The notes: generated by a model not told the origin, from the sequence alone. A stretch of 64,000 nucleotides of DNA from Chitinophaga sancti (GCF_034424315.1 NZ_CP139972.1:8130501-8194500); one strand, 5' to 3'; shown: positions 52,430 through 61,295, counted from the stretch's first letter. Program-made: numbers and translations.

Positions 52430-54034
52430 ATGCATTTTACCTTTACGGTCTACATTGGAATTCTATTAGTCATACTTTTTTTAGTCATGCTCGCGGGGCG
52501 GTTAAAGATCTCATATCCGATCGTATTAGTGATCGGTGGTTTAGCGCTCAGCTTCATCCCCGGATTACCCCAGATCAGCATTGACCCGGAATTGATCTTT
52601 TTGATTTTCCTGCCTCCATTATTATATGAAGCCGCCTGGCAAACCAGTTGGAAGGACCTGTGGCGCTGGCGGCGGATTGTGAGTTCATTTGCCTTCCTGA
52701 TTGTGATCCTGACCTCCGGGGTGATTGCGATCGTATCCAGTAGCCTGATTCCGGGCTTTACGCTGGCGCTGGGCTTTTTATTGGGAGGGATTATTTCTCC
52801 ACCGGATGCGGTAGCGGCTACGACTGTTTTAAAAGGGGTAAAGGTGCCAAAATCGCTGGTGAATATATTGGAAGGGGAGAGTTTGTTGAATGATGCATCG
52901 AGTTTGATCGTATTCCGGTTTGCACTGATTGCGGTGACGACTGGGAAATTTGTATTTCATGAAGCGGTGACGAGTTTTTGCCTGGTGATTTCGATGGGGA
53001 TCCTTGTGGGGCTGGCAGTAGGGATGGTCTTTTATGCCATTCATCGTTGGCTGCCTACGAATGCAAGTATGGACACGGTGTTGACATTTGTGGCGCCTTA
53101 TGTAATGTATATAACCGCGGAGAGTATGCATTTTTCGGGGGTATTGGCGGTGGTGACGGGGGGATTGTTTATGTCGAATAAGAGTCATCATTTTTTATCG
53201 CACCTGAGCAGGATCAGGGGGGTAAATGTATGGTCTACGATAGGGTTTGTATTGAATGGGATTATCTTTTTGCTGATAGGGCTGGAGCTGCCGGTGATTG
53301 TGCAGCAGTTGGGAGAGGTGTCTTTGTGGAGTGCGATTAAGTATAGCCTGGTCATAACGTTTGTGGTGATTGTGATGCGGATGATGTGTACGATGGGTGC
53401 TTCTTTGTTTACGAGGGTGGTGAGCAGGTATATCAGGACGGCGGATAATAACCCTGGCTGGCGCCTGCCGGTGGTGTTTGGATGGGCGGGAATGAGAGGG
53501 GTGGTGTCTTTGGCTTCGGCATTGTCGATACCCTTGATGTTGGATAAGCAGCATGTGTTTCCGATGCGGGATTTAATTTTGTTTATCACTTTTATGGTGA
53601 TCCTGATTACGTTGGTGTTCCAGGGACTGACTTTGCCATTGGTGGTGAAGTGGGTGAATCTGGGGGAGGATCGGTTTTTTATGCCGGAGCATGAGCAGGA
53701 GGCGATTATGCGAAAAAAGATGGCCTCGTATGGCCTGGCTTTGTTGAATAATAAGTATGGGGAGGAGATCGCGGGAAATGATTTGCTGAAGTCGTTGAAG
53801 GCGAGATTGGAGGGGGGTGTGACATTTGCGGAGAATTATATTGCTTCGGAGGAGGGGAATGAGCAGGTGACGCATAAGATAGCGCGGTATAAGGTGGTGT
53901 TGACGGATTTGATCAATGAGCAGCGTGGGATATTGAGGAAGATGAATAAGAAGGATAGTATTGACGAGGAGATTATCAGGAAGCATTTGGCACAGTTGGA
54001 TTTGGAGGAGGAGTATTTGGTGCAAAGGTTTTGA
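52430..54034 (+). CDS. CPA1-family Na+/H+ antiporter
   Basis: The 534-residue protein has about 12 membrane segments over residues 1-410 and a cytoplasmic helical tail. Seen: LIFLIFLPPLLYEAAWQTSW (about 55-74, the amiloride-site-like FLPPLLYEAA), GGIISPPDAVAATTVLKG (about 118-135) and ILEGESLLNDASSLIVFRFA (about 146-165, with the ion-binding ND). GWAGMRGVVSLASALSIPL (about 350) is also typical. The protein exchanges Na+ or K+ for protons in the inner membrane. The last third of the gene is strongly G-rich on the coding strand. Confidence 0.93.
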   Translation: MHFTFTVYIGILLVILFLVMLAGRLKISYPIVLVIGGLALSFIPGLPQISIDPELIFLIFLPPLLYEAAWQTSWKDLWRWRRIVSSFAFLIVILTSGVIAIVSSSLIPGFTLALGFLLGGIISPPDAVAATTVLKGVKVPKSLVNILEGESLLNDASSLIVFRFALIAVTTGKFVFHEAVTSFCLVISMGILVGLAVGMVFYAIHRWLPTNASMDTVLTFVAPYVMYITAESMHFSGVLAVVTGGLFMSNKSHHFLSHLSRIRGVNVWSTIGFVLNGIIFLLIGLELPVIVQQLGEVSLWSAIKYSLVITFVVIVMRMMCTMGASLFTRVVSRYIRTADNNPGWRLPVVFGWAGMRGVVSLASALSIPLMLDKQHVFPMRDLILFITFMVILITLVFQGLTLPLVVKWVNLGEDRFFMPEHEQEAIMRKKMASYGLALLNNKYGEEIAGNDLLKSLKARLEGGVTFAENYIASEEGNEQVTHKIARYKVVLTDLINEQRGILRKMNKKDSIDEEIIRKHLAQLDLEEEYLVQRF

Positions 54035-54087
54035 TGGGGGGATTTTGACTGAGGTGATGTGTTTGATTGGGTTGTTGTGTTTATATT

Positions 54088-54140
54088 AGAGCTCATTTTA
54101 TGAATAGGTATTTTAAATTGATAACTACAAAATGAGTTCT
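54088..54140. repeat. Dispersed palindromic element, copy C
   Basis: AGAGCTCATTTT (from 54088) pairs with AAAATGAGTTCT (to 54140). The interior TGAATAGGTATTTTAAATTGA matches the other copies over its left part. It is shorter by about 20 bp, lost from the right half. It lies 53 bp after the antiporter stop and faces the 3' end of a convergent gene. Confidence 0.65.
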
Positions 54141-54178
54141 GGTTTTGTGAAATTAGGAATAGCGTCAGGATTTTAATT

Positions 54179-54562
54179 TTAAAACCATACAGCCTGAGAT
54201 TTTAATTTCTCAGGCTGTATGGGGAATAGGTTCTTTAAGATAATCGTCATCATGCCAATTACGTTTAATGTAGATGTTGTCAATAGTGTGATCAGTACAG
54301 GATCTGATAGATTCAATTTTAAAAAGCAACTATTAAAATATAGTACACTTAACACACCGGATAACCAAAGCGTGATATTGAAAATAAAGGAATAAGTAAT
54401 ATGCTTCCTGAGATCAGTATCGGTGATATATCTATCCAGCCTTGCAGAATTATATTCTGGATCATCTATTTCATCCTTGTCATTATTATTTAATAATGTA
54501 TAGGTGTCATTAAAAGGCATTGATGATTCCGGGTTCAAACTATGGATGATGTCTGTATTCAT
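54179..54562 (-). CDS. Small two-TM protein, candidate toxin of Panacea pair
   Basis: The 127-residue protein has a polar acidic N-terminus (about residues 1-50) and two membrane segments: about 56-80 (SFIFNITLWLSGVLSVLYF) and about 90-112 (LITLLTTSTLNVIGMMTIIL). A short basic tail ends QAVWF. No family is recognised. It lies 12 bp downstream of a Panacea-domain gene in the same operon. Panacea proteins act as antitoxins to many toxins, some membrane-active, so this is the natural toxin candidate. A non-toxic membrane anchor is the alternative. Confidence 0.7.
   Translation of the reverse strand: MNTDIIHSLNPESSMPFNDTYTLLNNNDKDEIDDPEYNSARLDRYITDTDLRKHITYSFIFNITLWLSGVLSVLYFNSCFLKLNLSDPVLITLLTTSTLNVIGMMTIILKNLFPIQPEKLKSQAVWF
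54185..54222 (-). terminator. Perfect 15-bp hairpin overlapping the end of the two-TM gene
   Basis: CCATACAGCCTGAGA (54185-54199) is perfectly complementary to 54208-54222, with an 8-nt AT loop. On the minus strand it is followed by TTTTAAAATT, as in an intrinsic terminator. The stem lies inside the last 14 codons of the two-TM gene, before its stop at 54179-54181. Confidence 0.75.
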
Positions 54563-54574
54563 ATTTAATTTGGA

Positions 54575-55045
54575 TTATGCGGCATTGGTGCCTGACATGA
54601 TTAACATGTTTTTAAAATAAGCGTATACCAGGTGCATTGGTATGATTAAACGTCCTGTTACTACGGTTTGTTTCCAGGGCGTGTCTCCATTATAAAAGGC
54701 GATGCCGCGAAGGCGTGGAAGATGTCCGTATGTATTCCATACCCGGTCCAGCAGGCGCACATCTTCCTTTGAAATACTTTGATTCCCCTGTGGATTGGGC
54801 AATTTTTTATAGTAATAATTCACCCAGGAATCTACCATATTCTCAAATAATGAACCGAATGTAGCTTCATTTCTTTTGCATATTAATGGTTCTTTGATTA
54901 AGGTTGATTTACCTTCTGAGAATGCAAGGTACCACCCGTATGAGAAATAAGTCAAACAGACCAGTTTATCAATACTAAGAGGTGCATGAATCGTTCCATA
55001 CGTAGTAATAAAATAATTGGCAATTGTAGTTGGATTATAGGCCAT
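54575..55045 (-). CDS. Panacea-domain (DUF4065 / SocA-like) antitoxin candidate
   Basis: The 156-residue protein shows the Panacea pattern: TIANYFITTY (about residues 7-16), PLSIDKLVCLTYFSYGWYLA (about 22-41), LLDRVWNTYGHLPRLRGIAF (about 98-117) then DTPWKQTV, and an end helix IPMHLVYAYFKNML. This matches the order KLQKLLYFAHGWYLA ... VLxxYG ... PW ... YF of DUF4065 proteins, whose members neutralise diverse toxins or act as proteolytic adaptors (SocA). Upstream, two ATTAAAAGAC repeats may bind the complex. Toxin activity of the pair is inferred, not seen. Confidence 0.8.
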   Translation of the reverse strand: MAYNPTTIANYFITTYGTIHAPLSIDKLVCLTYFSYGWYLAFSEGKSTLIKEPLICKRNEATFGSLFENMVDSWVNYYYKKLPNPQGNQSISKEDVRLLDRVWNTYGHLPRLRGIAFYNGDTPWKQTVVTGRLIIPMHLVYAYFKNMLIMSGTNAA

Positions 55046-55046
55046 C

Positions 55047-55072
55047 GTCTTTTAATGTTTTAGTCTTTTAAT
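55047..55072 (-). promoter_or_regulatory. Direct-repeat operator candidate of the Panacea operon
   Basis: On the plus strand GTCTTTTAAT occurs at 55047-55056 and again at 55063-55072, 16 bp apart, directly before the antitoxin ATG (55045). Autorepression through repeats near the start is common in toxin-antitoxin operons. The repeat is seen; its role is inferred. Confidence 0.45.
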
Positions 55073-55227
55073 TGTTGTACCTCTTAAAATTTATATCTTT
55101 TGGCCACCAAATTTAGCTCCTCCTTTTCTGTTCATTTTGTTCATTCTTCCATTTTCCAGCCTTCCCTCCATCCATTCTCTGAACAAAATATTTTTACCTA
55201 AATTCACCTTCGCAAAATCTAAGCTTT

Positions 55228-57051
55228 ATGAATCGTTTCACCCTTGTCGCTACCGGCGCCCTGTTTTCATTAGCAGCCTGCCAGTCATCCGACAATAATA
55301 AAAACAAGCTCACCCAGGAACAGGCGCAAACCTACCTGGACGGCTACAACAAAACCTACCAGGACCTCGTCTACAAAGACAACCTGGCCCAATGGACACT
55401 CAATACCCGTATCGTAAAAGGCGACACCCTCAGCCAGCAACTTGCTGATGCCGCTGATAAAGTATTAGCGGAATATACCGGTAGTAAGGCCAATATCGAT
55501 TCTGCACAGAAATACCTGCAACTGAAAGATCAACTCACGCCCTTACAGCTCAGGCAGTTCGAAGTGATCCTCTTCAATGCCGGGAATAACCCCGCTACCG
55601 CAGGTGATATTGTTACCCGCCGTATCAGCGCTACCAATAAACAGTTATCCGCTTTGTACGGATTCAAGTTCACCCTCGATGGGAAATCTGTCACCACTGG
55701 CCGCATCGATGAAATCCTTGAATCCTCCAATAACCTCCAGGAAAGGAGAAAAGCATGGATCGCCAGTAAGGAAGTAGGTAAGACCCTCAAAGCCGGTCTT
55801 GATTCTTTACAATACCTCCGCAATGCTTCTGTAACACCACTGGGTTACAAGGACTTTTTTGATTATAACGCCCGTGAATATGGGATGAGTGAGGACGAGG
55901 TGATCAAACTGACCCGTCAGTTCATAACTGAAATATGGCCATTATACAGAGAGTTGCATACCTGGGCGCGTTACACCCTGGCTGATAAATATAAACAACC
56001 CGTTCCTGATTACATCCCCGCTGACTGGTTACCTAATCGCTGGGGCCAGGACTGGTCTTCCTTAGTAGACGTGAAAGGCCTGAGCATTGATTCTATCCTG
56101 AAAGTACATGGTGCTGAATGGATGGCTCACCAGAGTGAAGAATTCTATAAGAGTCTCGGCTTCGATCCGCTGCCACCGGTGTTCTGGGAAAAGAGTAGTT
56201 TGTACCCGGTGCCTGCCGATAGTCCGTTTACCAAAAATAACCATGCCTCTGCATGGCACATGGATATCGCAAATGATGTGCGTTCCTTAGAAAGTATTAC
56301 ACCTACGACCGATTACTGGAGTACGGTTTTGCATGAATTCGGACATATCTATTATTACATGTCCTATAGTCGTCCGGAAATTCCGGTGATCCTGCGCAGC
56401 GGCGCTAACAGGGGATTTCATGAGGCCTTTGGTACCATGATGGGCCTGGCTTCTTTACAGAAACCTTTCCTTGAAAACCTGAACCTGATTCCTAAGAACA
56501 CAACAACGAACGATACACTGAAATTATTAAAAGAAGCACTGAGCTATGTGGTCAGCTTACCATGGAGCAGTGGCGTAATGACAGCGTTTGAATATAACCT
56601 GTATGCGAAGAGACTGCCGAAGGAACAGTATAACCAGGCTTGGTGGAAACTGGTAAAACAATTCCAGGGTATCGTACCTCCATCAGAAAGAGGAGAGGAA
56701 TATTGTGATGCTGCGACCAAGACACATATCAATGATGATCCTGCACAGTATTATGATTACTCAATTGCAAGTGTGTTAGTCTTCCAGTTCCATGCTCATA
56801 TTGCGGATAGTATCCTGCACCAGGATCCGCATGCTACTAATTACTGGGGCAACAAAGCCGTAGGCGATTTCCTGAAAAAAGTGATGAGCCCCGGGGCGAG
56901 TATTGACTGGAGACAACAGTTGAAAGATGATTTGCATACAGATATGAGTGCGAAACCAATGGTGGCATATTTTAGTGTGCTGATGGATTACCTGAAGAAG
57001 GTGAATGCCGGTAAGAAATACACATTACCGGAACAACCGGTTTTTGAATAA
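55228..57051 (+). CDS. M2-family peptidyl-dipeptidase (ACE-like)
   Basis: The 607-residue lipoprotein candidate (LFSLAACQSS, Cys19) is an M2 metallopeptidase. The zinc site is VLHEFGHIYYYMSY (His369, Glu370, His373) with the third ligand in GFHEAFGTMMG (Glu399). The order and spacing match bacterial ACE homologues, where the motif is HEMGH. Residues about 28-340 form the helical lid. It would release dipeptides from peptide C-termini in the periplasm or at the surface. It is a single gene ended by a strong hairpin. Confidence 0.93.
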   Translation: MNRFTLVATGALFSLAACQSSDNNKNKLTQEQAQTYLDGYNKTYQDLVYKDNLAQWTLNTRIVKGDTLSQQLADAADKVLAEYTGSKANIDSAQKYLQLKDQLTPLQLRQFEVILFNAGNNPATAGDIVTRRISATNKQLSALYGFKFTLDGKSVTTGRIDEILESSNNLQERRKAWIASKEVGKTLKAGLDSLQYLRNASVTPLGYKDFFDYNAREYGMSEDEVIKLTRQFITEIWPLYRELHTWARYTLADKYKQPVPDYIPADWLPNRWGQDWSSLVDVKGLSIDSILKVHGAEWMAHQSEEFYKSLGFDPLPPVFWEKSSLYPVPADSPFTKNNHASAWHMDIANDVRSLESITPTTDYWSTVLHEFGHIYYYMSYSRPEIPVILRSGANRGFHEAFGTMMGLASLQKPFLENLNLIPKNTTTNDTLKLLKEALSYVVSLPWSSGVMTAFEYNLYAKRLPKEQYNQAWWKLVKQFQGIVPPSERGEEYCDAATKTHINDDPAQYYDYSIASVLVFQFHAHIADSILHQDPHATNYWGNKAVGDFLKKVMSPGASIDWRQQLKDDLHTDMSAKPMVAYFSVLMDYLKKVNAGKKYTLPEQPVFE

Positions 57052-57064
57052 ACAGGATTTGATC

Positions 57065-57096
57065 GGGCTGTCTCAAAACTTCGGGACAGCCCGTTT
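57065..57096 (+). terminator. Intrinsic terminator of the M2 peptidase gene
   Basis: GGGCTGTC (57065-57072) pairs with GACAGCCC (57085-57092), and GTTTTATT follows. The 8-bp GC-rich stem lies 13 bp after the stop at 57051. Confidence 0.85.
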
Positions 57097-57170
57097 TATT
57101 CGGGCCCTGATTGGGAGAAACTTTTTTAAGCGACTTCCGGGGGCTTCATTTTACCTGTGATTCATCCACA

Positions 57171-58121
57171 TCATACCAGCGTGATGATAGACCATAATGC
57201 TGCGCTGGCAATAAGGATCCATAAAAATATACCCTGTACAAATGGCCTGATACCCACAGCCCTGAGTACCTTCACATTTAACCCACACCCAATCAGAAAC
57301 AACGTTAGTGTTAAGCCTGCCCTGGAAACATCTACCACATAATGACCATATTCCTGTACAATCGGTACATAACTATTCAACACCATCGCTACTATAAAGA
57401 ATCCAATAAACAGGGGAATTTTAACTTTCTTTTTATCAAAAGAACTCAGCAAAGAAAGCGGGATGATCCACAAGGCTCTCGCCAGTTTCACAGTAGTTGC
57501 TACCTGCAGGGCTTCTGCGCCATACTTACTGGCAGCCCCTATTACTGAACTCGTATCATGGATGGCGATAGCGCTCCATAATCCGAACTGGGTTTGGGTC
57601 AGGTTTAACAAATGTCCAACAGCCGGGAATATAAAGAGAGCCAGGGAATTGAGGATAAAGATCGTTCCCAGGGCTACAGAGATCTGTTTTTCCTCCGCCT
57701 TGATAACTGGAGAGATGGCAGCGATTGCACTTCCTCCACATATAGCCGTGCCGGCAGAAATTAAGTAAGAAGTTTTCTTCTCAATTTTCAAAAGCTTTCC
57801 GAAAAGAAAGCCGAAGAATAATGTACCTACAATTGAGGCTATGGTAAATAATAATCCCTGGCTACCGGCGTGAATAGCACTCGTTACATTCATGCCGAAT
57901 CCCAAACCTACTACTGAGATCTGTAAGAGTAAATGTGTAGCCTTGTCGTTGAGGTGTAAATAAGGATGCCCAACAAACTGGGCAATCACTAAGCCCATTA
58001 ATAAGGCTATAGGTGGCGTGATCAGCGGTGTAAGACAAAATACGAATGCAAGCAAAAAGATGACTTCCCTTGTAGTGAGTCTTACTGTCCGGTCTAAAAA
58101 AGGTTTGTTCACTATTTCCAT
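57171..58121 (-). CDS. YeiH/UPF0324 family putative sulfate exporter
   Basis: The 316-residue inner-membrane protein has about nine to ten membrane segments. Typical motifs: QISVVGLGFGMNV (about residues 67-79), KKTSYLISAGTAICGGSAIA (about 114-133) and SAIAIHDTSSVIGAASKYG (about 183-201), all marking the Cons_hypoth698 family. Members are annotated as sulfate exporters, but transport data are few. It has no linked cysteine or sulfur gene here. The start at 58121 directly precedes the hydrophobic region after a short basic leader. Confidence 0.9.
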   Translation of the reverse strand: MEIVNKPFLDRTVRLTTREVIFLLAFVFCLTPLITPPIALLMGLVIAQFVGHPYLHLNDKATHLLLQISVVGLGFGMNVTSAIHAGSQGLLFTIASIVGTLFFGFLFGKLLKIEKKTSYLISAGTAICGGSAIAAISPVIKAEEKQISVALGTIFILNSLALFIFPAVGHLLNLTQTQFGLWSAIAIHDTSSVIGAASKYGAEALQVATTVKLARALWIIPLSLLSSFDKKKVKIPLFIGFFIVAMVLNSYVPIVQEYGHYVVDVSRAGLTLTLFLIGCGLNVKVLRAVGIRPFVQGIFLWILIASAALWSIITLV

Positions 58122-58210
58122 AATGCCCGCAAAGGTCTAATGTCGCGGTCGCATATGGAAATTGTAAATGGTAATGGGTAATAACTTTTAGTTATACTGA
58201 TACAAACAAA

Positions 58211-58242
58211 AAGGGTGATAAAAAGAACCTTTTATCACCCTT
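58211..58242 (-). terminator. Intrinsic terminator of the HPF gene
   Basis: Perfect 13-bp arms AAGGGTGATAAAA (58211-58223) and TTTTATCACCCTT (58230-58242) flank a 6-nt loop. Minus-strand RNA continues with TTTTTGTTTG. It lies 20 bp after the HPF stop. Confidence 0.88.
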
Positions 58243-58261
58243 CATCATTTTTTAAAACACA

Positions 58262-58648
58262 CTATTTCACTACGTCTTCTAATTCTACATCTTCATTGTT
58301 ATCACTGTCCTGCTGCATCAGTACATCCTGGATATTTGTCTTATCCTGGTGCCTGTTGCCATCCTCTTTTCTACCCCTGATCTTTACGATCTGGGCTTGC
58401 AGAACATCCACACATTCATTGACAGCAGGTTCAAAATGAGGACTTACTTTCTTTGCAAAGTGATCCTGGCCTGGAACTTCCAGCCTGATTTCACAATAAT
58501 TATTTTCAGGGGTACTATCCGGCCCTTTATATAATGTAACGTTTGCACGTACGATCTTGTCTGTTTTTAACGTGTTCAGCTTTTCACGGATATACGACTC
58601 AAGAGCATTACTGGCTTTAAATCCGAGGGATTGAATAATAATATCCAT
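58262..58648 (-). CDS. hpf: Ribosome hibernation promoting factor, short form
   Basis: The 128-residue protein opens MDIIIQSLGFKASNALESYI, then IREKLNTLKTDKIVRANVTL and the strand EIRLEVPGQDHFAKK, the beta-alpha-beta-beta-beta-alpha fold of HPF/RaiA. It lacks the long-form C-terminal dimerisation domain and instead has an acidic tail (DSDNNEDVELEDVVK). Such proteins bind the 30S decoding site in stationary phase. It is monocistronic with a strong terminator. Confidence 0.9.
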   Translation of the reverse strand: MDIIIQSLGFKASNALESYIREKLNTLKTDKIVRANVTLYKGPDSTPENNYCEIRLEVPGQDHFAKKVSPHFEPAVNECVDVLQAQIVKIRGRKEDGNRHQDKTNIQDVLMQQDSDNNEDVELEDVVK

Positions 58649-58807
58649 AGTTCTATATTTTTAATATAAGTAGTACAGGAATTGTGCCAGACGAAATCAG
58701 GGGCGTCGCTGATGACGATTAGTCATATTATGCAGTTCGTCAATTATTTCATGTCGTTCACATAAGGGGGGCAGGAAATACCCTGCCTTTTGCGTAACTT
58801 CAAAGTA

Positions 58808-59908
58808 ATGCCGAAGTGGTTCTATACATACAAGCTCTATCATATTCCATTCTGGATGTTCTACCAGTTTGTCTGGTGGACAGTGGCTGTAGGCAACCCT
58901 ATAAAGGCAGCGGATATCATCTTTACCACCACGATGTTTCCCAAGTACTTCACGTATGTATTTTGGGAAATGCTGGCTGTTTGTTTTAATCTTTATTTTT
59001 TGTTGCCCCGCTACTTCGAAAAGGGGAAATATACGACTTATGTACTGCTATTGGTGGCCACTACGCTGATCACTGCCGCTTGTATTGTACCCGGTTATTA
59101 TCTTACTGCATACCTGGCAGGAACGACCGTAAAAGCGCTTTTTCATACCGACAGTTTCCTGAATATTGTGCTGGCCAATTCTCTCCCCAGTGCGATAGCT
59201 GCCATGACCCTGGCCATGAGCATTAAACTGGGCAGGAGCTGGCTGCAGACAAAGAGAAGAGAGCAGCTATTGGAAACGGAAAAACTGGAGACTGAACTGA
59301 ATTACCTCAAGTACCAGTTTAATCCTCATTTCCTGTTTAATACTATTAATTCCATCTTTTTTTTGATTCATAAGAATCCGGATATGGCTTCTGCTTCCCT
59401 GGCCAAGTTTTCTGATTTGCTCAGGCATCAGTTGTACGAATGCAATGACAAACAGATTCTGCTGAATAAAGAAATTGCCTACCTTGAAAATGGGATTGAA
59501 CTGGAACGGCTCAGGCAGAATGCCAGTGTAGAGGTCGATATCCAGCTGCCTGCCATCTATGATGCCCGGTTGGGTATTGCTCCTTTTATACTGATGACCT
59601 TCGTGGAAAATGCATTTAAACATGTATCCAAACAAGCCGACCAGGCAAACTGGGTACAGATAGAGTTGCAGGTAAACGGGCAGGAGTTGTGCTTGCTGGT
59701 GGCTAATAGCGTATCCGGAACTGAGGAGGAAGAAGAGGTAGTGCGGTATGGAGGAATTGGATTGAAGAATGTAAGGCGGAGATTGGAGCTGATGTATCCC
59801 GGGCAGTATGAACTGTCGGTAAATAGTAACAGTGCTTCATTTTCTGTAAGGTTGACATTAGAGCTGTCAGTATTGCAGGGATTGCCTGTCATGCATAAAA
59901 TCGCATAA
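58808..59908 (+). CDS. LytS-type sensor histidine kinase
   Basis: The ATG at 58808 (MPKWFYTYKLYHIPFWMFYQ) fits better than an in-frame TTG 18 bases upstream. Four membrane segments fill residues about 10-150. The His_kinase domain shows YLKYQFNPHFLFNTINSIFF (about 174-193, with the phospho-acceptor His), MTFVENAFKHVSKQ (N box) and GGIGLKNVRRRLELMYPGQY (G box). It has no separate sensor domain, so the ligand would be sensed in or at the membrane. It pairs with the LytTR regulator 14 bp downstream. Confidence 0.93.
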   Translation: MPKWFYTYKLYHIPFWMFYQFVWWTVAVGNPIKAADIIFTTTMFPKYFTYVFWEMLAVCFNLYFLLPRYFEKGKYTTYVLLLVATTLITAACIVPGYYLTAYLAGTTVKALFHTDSFLNIVLANSLPSAIAAMTLAMSIKLGRSWLQTKRREQLLETEKLETELNYLKYQFNPHFLFNTINSIFFLIHKNPDMASASLAKFSDLLRHQLYECNDKQILLNKEIAYLENGIELERLRQNASVEVDIQLPAIYDARLGIAPFILMTFVENAFKHVSKQADQANWVQIELQVNGQELCLLVANSVSGTEEEEEVVRYGGIGLKNVRRRLELMYPGQYELSVNSNSASFSVRLTLELSVLQGLPVMHKIA

Positions 59909-59922
59909 AATTTATTAAACGG

Positions 59923-60654
59923 ATGTTAAACTGCGTAATCATAGATGATGAACCGCTGGCCCGCGAAGGAATGGCCGACTATGTGAAGGAAATTGATTTT
60001 CTCCACCTGGTCGATACCTGCGAAAACCCGGTTGCGCTCATGAAACTCATGGACCAGCATCCCATCGACCTTATCTTCCTCGATATTCAAATGCCTAAAA
60101 TGAACGGCATCGATTTCCTGAAGATTATTCAGCGGCCTCCTATGGTGATCATCACCACTGCTTATCCCAGTTATGCGCTTGAAGGTTTTCAGTTAAACGT
60201 TTTGGACTACCTGCTGAAACCTATCACCTTTGACCGCTTTTTCAAAGCTGTGAGTAAGGCCCGGGAATACCACCAGCTGGTGAACAGGGCAAACGTACAG
60301 AAAACTGAAGCCACTACCGACTATTTCTTTATTAAATGTGGCAGTAAATATGAGAAGATTCACTTTGAAGATATCCTCTATGTAGAAGGTATGCAAAACT
60401 ATATCACCATCTACACCGTAAAAGGGAAATACGTGACCCTACTCTACCTGAAAAACCTGGAACAAAATCTGGATAGTCAGGCCTTCATCAGGGTACACAA
60501 ATCTTACATTGTAGCGATTGATAAAATTGAAGCTATAGAAGGCAATGAGATTTTTATCCAGCACCATCGCATCCCTATCAGCAGAAATTATCGGGAACAG
60601 GTGATTGAGCAGGTGGTGTCCAATAAACTGTGGGATAAGATCCGGTTTTCATGA
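59923..60654 (+). CDS. LytTR-family response regulator
   Basis: The 243-residue protein has a receiver domain (residues 1-120; IIDDEPLAREG, phospho-acceptor Asp in IFLDIQMPKMNG at about 55, ITTAYPSY and the Lys of LLKPIT). A LytTR DNA-binding domain follows (about 138-240; FIKCGSKYEKIHFEDILYVE, then FIRVHKSYIVAIDKIEAIEG and ISRNYREQV). With the upstream LytS-like kinase it forms a complete two-component pair. No target promoter can be read from the window. Confidence 0.95.
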   Translation: MLNCVIIDDEPLAREGMADYVKEIDFLHLVDTCENPVALMKLMDQHPIDLIFLDIQMPKMNGIDFLKIIQRPPMVIITTAYPSYALEGFQLNVLDYLLKPITFDRFFKAVSKAREYHQLVNRANVQKTEATTDYFFIKCGSKYEKIHFEDILYVEGMQNYITIYTVKGKYVTLLYLKNLEQNLDSQAFIRVHKSYIVAIDKIEAIEGNEIFIQHHRIPISRNYREQVIEQVVSNKLWDKIRFS

Positions 60655-60670
60655 ACGGGCAGCTGGCCTG

Positions 60671-61279
60671 TTAGAAATTGAAGAGGACATGATAGTTAAA
60701 GAGGTCGTGTGTTTCACCCGTTACACCCACCAGTAGGGCGGTGCCTAGTTCCAGGTTTCTTCTCCTGTAAGATCTGCCGATCGCAAACCTGATACCCGCA
60801 TTAATGGCAACATTGGTACTGAATTCGGAGCTGTTTTTAATAATATGGACACTATTGTAAGTATCAATATAAACTTCGTCATATGTACGGTATTGGGCAG
60901 CAATCCCCGCCCCACCAAAAAATCCAATCCTGCCACGTGCTTTCTGGGAAGATCCCGCACCATAGTTAAAGTTAAACATCAATGGCACCTGGAAGAGATA
61001 GCTTTTCCAGTCGTCAGATACTGTAACACTACCATAGGTCTGCGTGTAATAATATTGGGCATACCCGATCCTGACTGGGGCATTGATGGAAAAAGAGTAT
61101 TTACTGTTTTCTTTAAAAGTAAACCCGGGAGTATAGGCAAGGGCTATATAAGGATTGTCTTTTGAATATTTTGTTTCGTCATGGATCAGGGCAATCCCTA
61201 ATCCATTGGTAAAATGCTGGGCCTGGGAGGTGAAAAAAGCGCTTAGGCAGAGCAAAGCGATTAATAGACTCTTTTTCAT
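60671..61279 (-). CDS. Small outer-membrane beta-barrel protein
   Basis: The 202-residue protein has a signal peptide ending SQAQ (about residue 20). The rest shows amphipathic strands (YSFSINAPVRIGYAQYYYT, RGRIGFFGGAGIAAQYRTYD) and a terminal Phe (HVLFNF), as in OmpA/PorT-like eight-stranded barrels. No periplasmic domain is attached. Its stop lies 16 bp after the convergent LytTR regulator. A TACATTTG box lies 16 bp upstream. Function unknown. Confidence 0.85.
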   Translation of the reverse strand: MKKSLLIALLCLSAFFTSQAQHFTNGLGIALIHDETKYSKDNPYIALAYTPGFTFKENSKYSFSINAPVRIGYAQYYYTQTYGSVTVSDDWKSYLFQVPLMFNFNYGAGSSQKARGRIGFFGGAGIAAQYRTYDEVYIDTYNSVHIIKNSSEFSTNVAINAGIRFAIGRSYRRRNLELGTALLVGVTGETHDLFNYHVLFNF

Positions 61280-61295
61280 AGGTTTTATTGACTTA

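Noticed and set aside
52829..54096. Several His/Arg/Gln-rich minus-strand frames opposite the antiporter
   Set aside because: They arise from the G-rich codon use on the plus strand and have no protein-like pattern.
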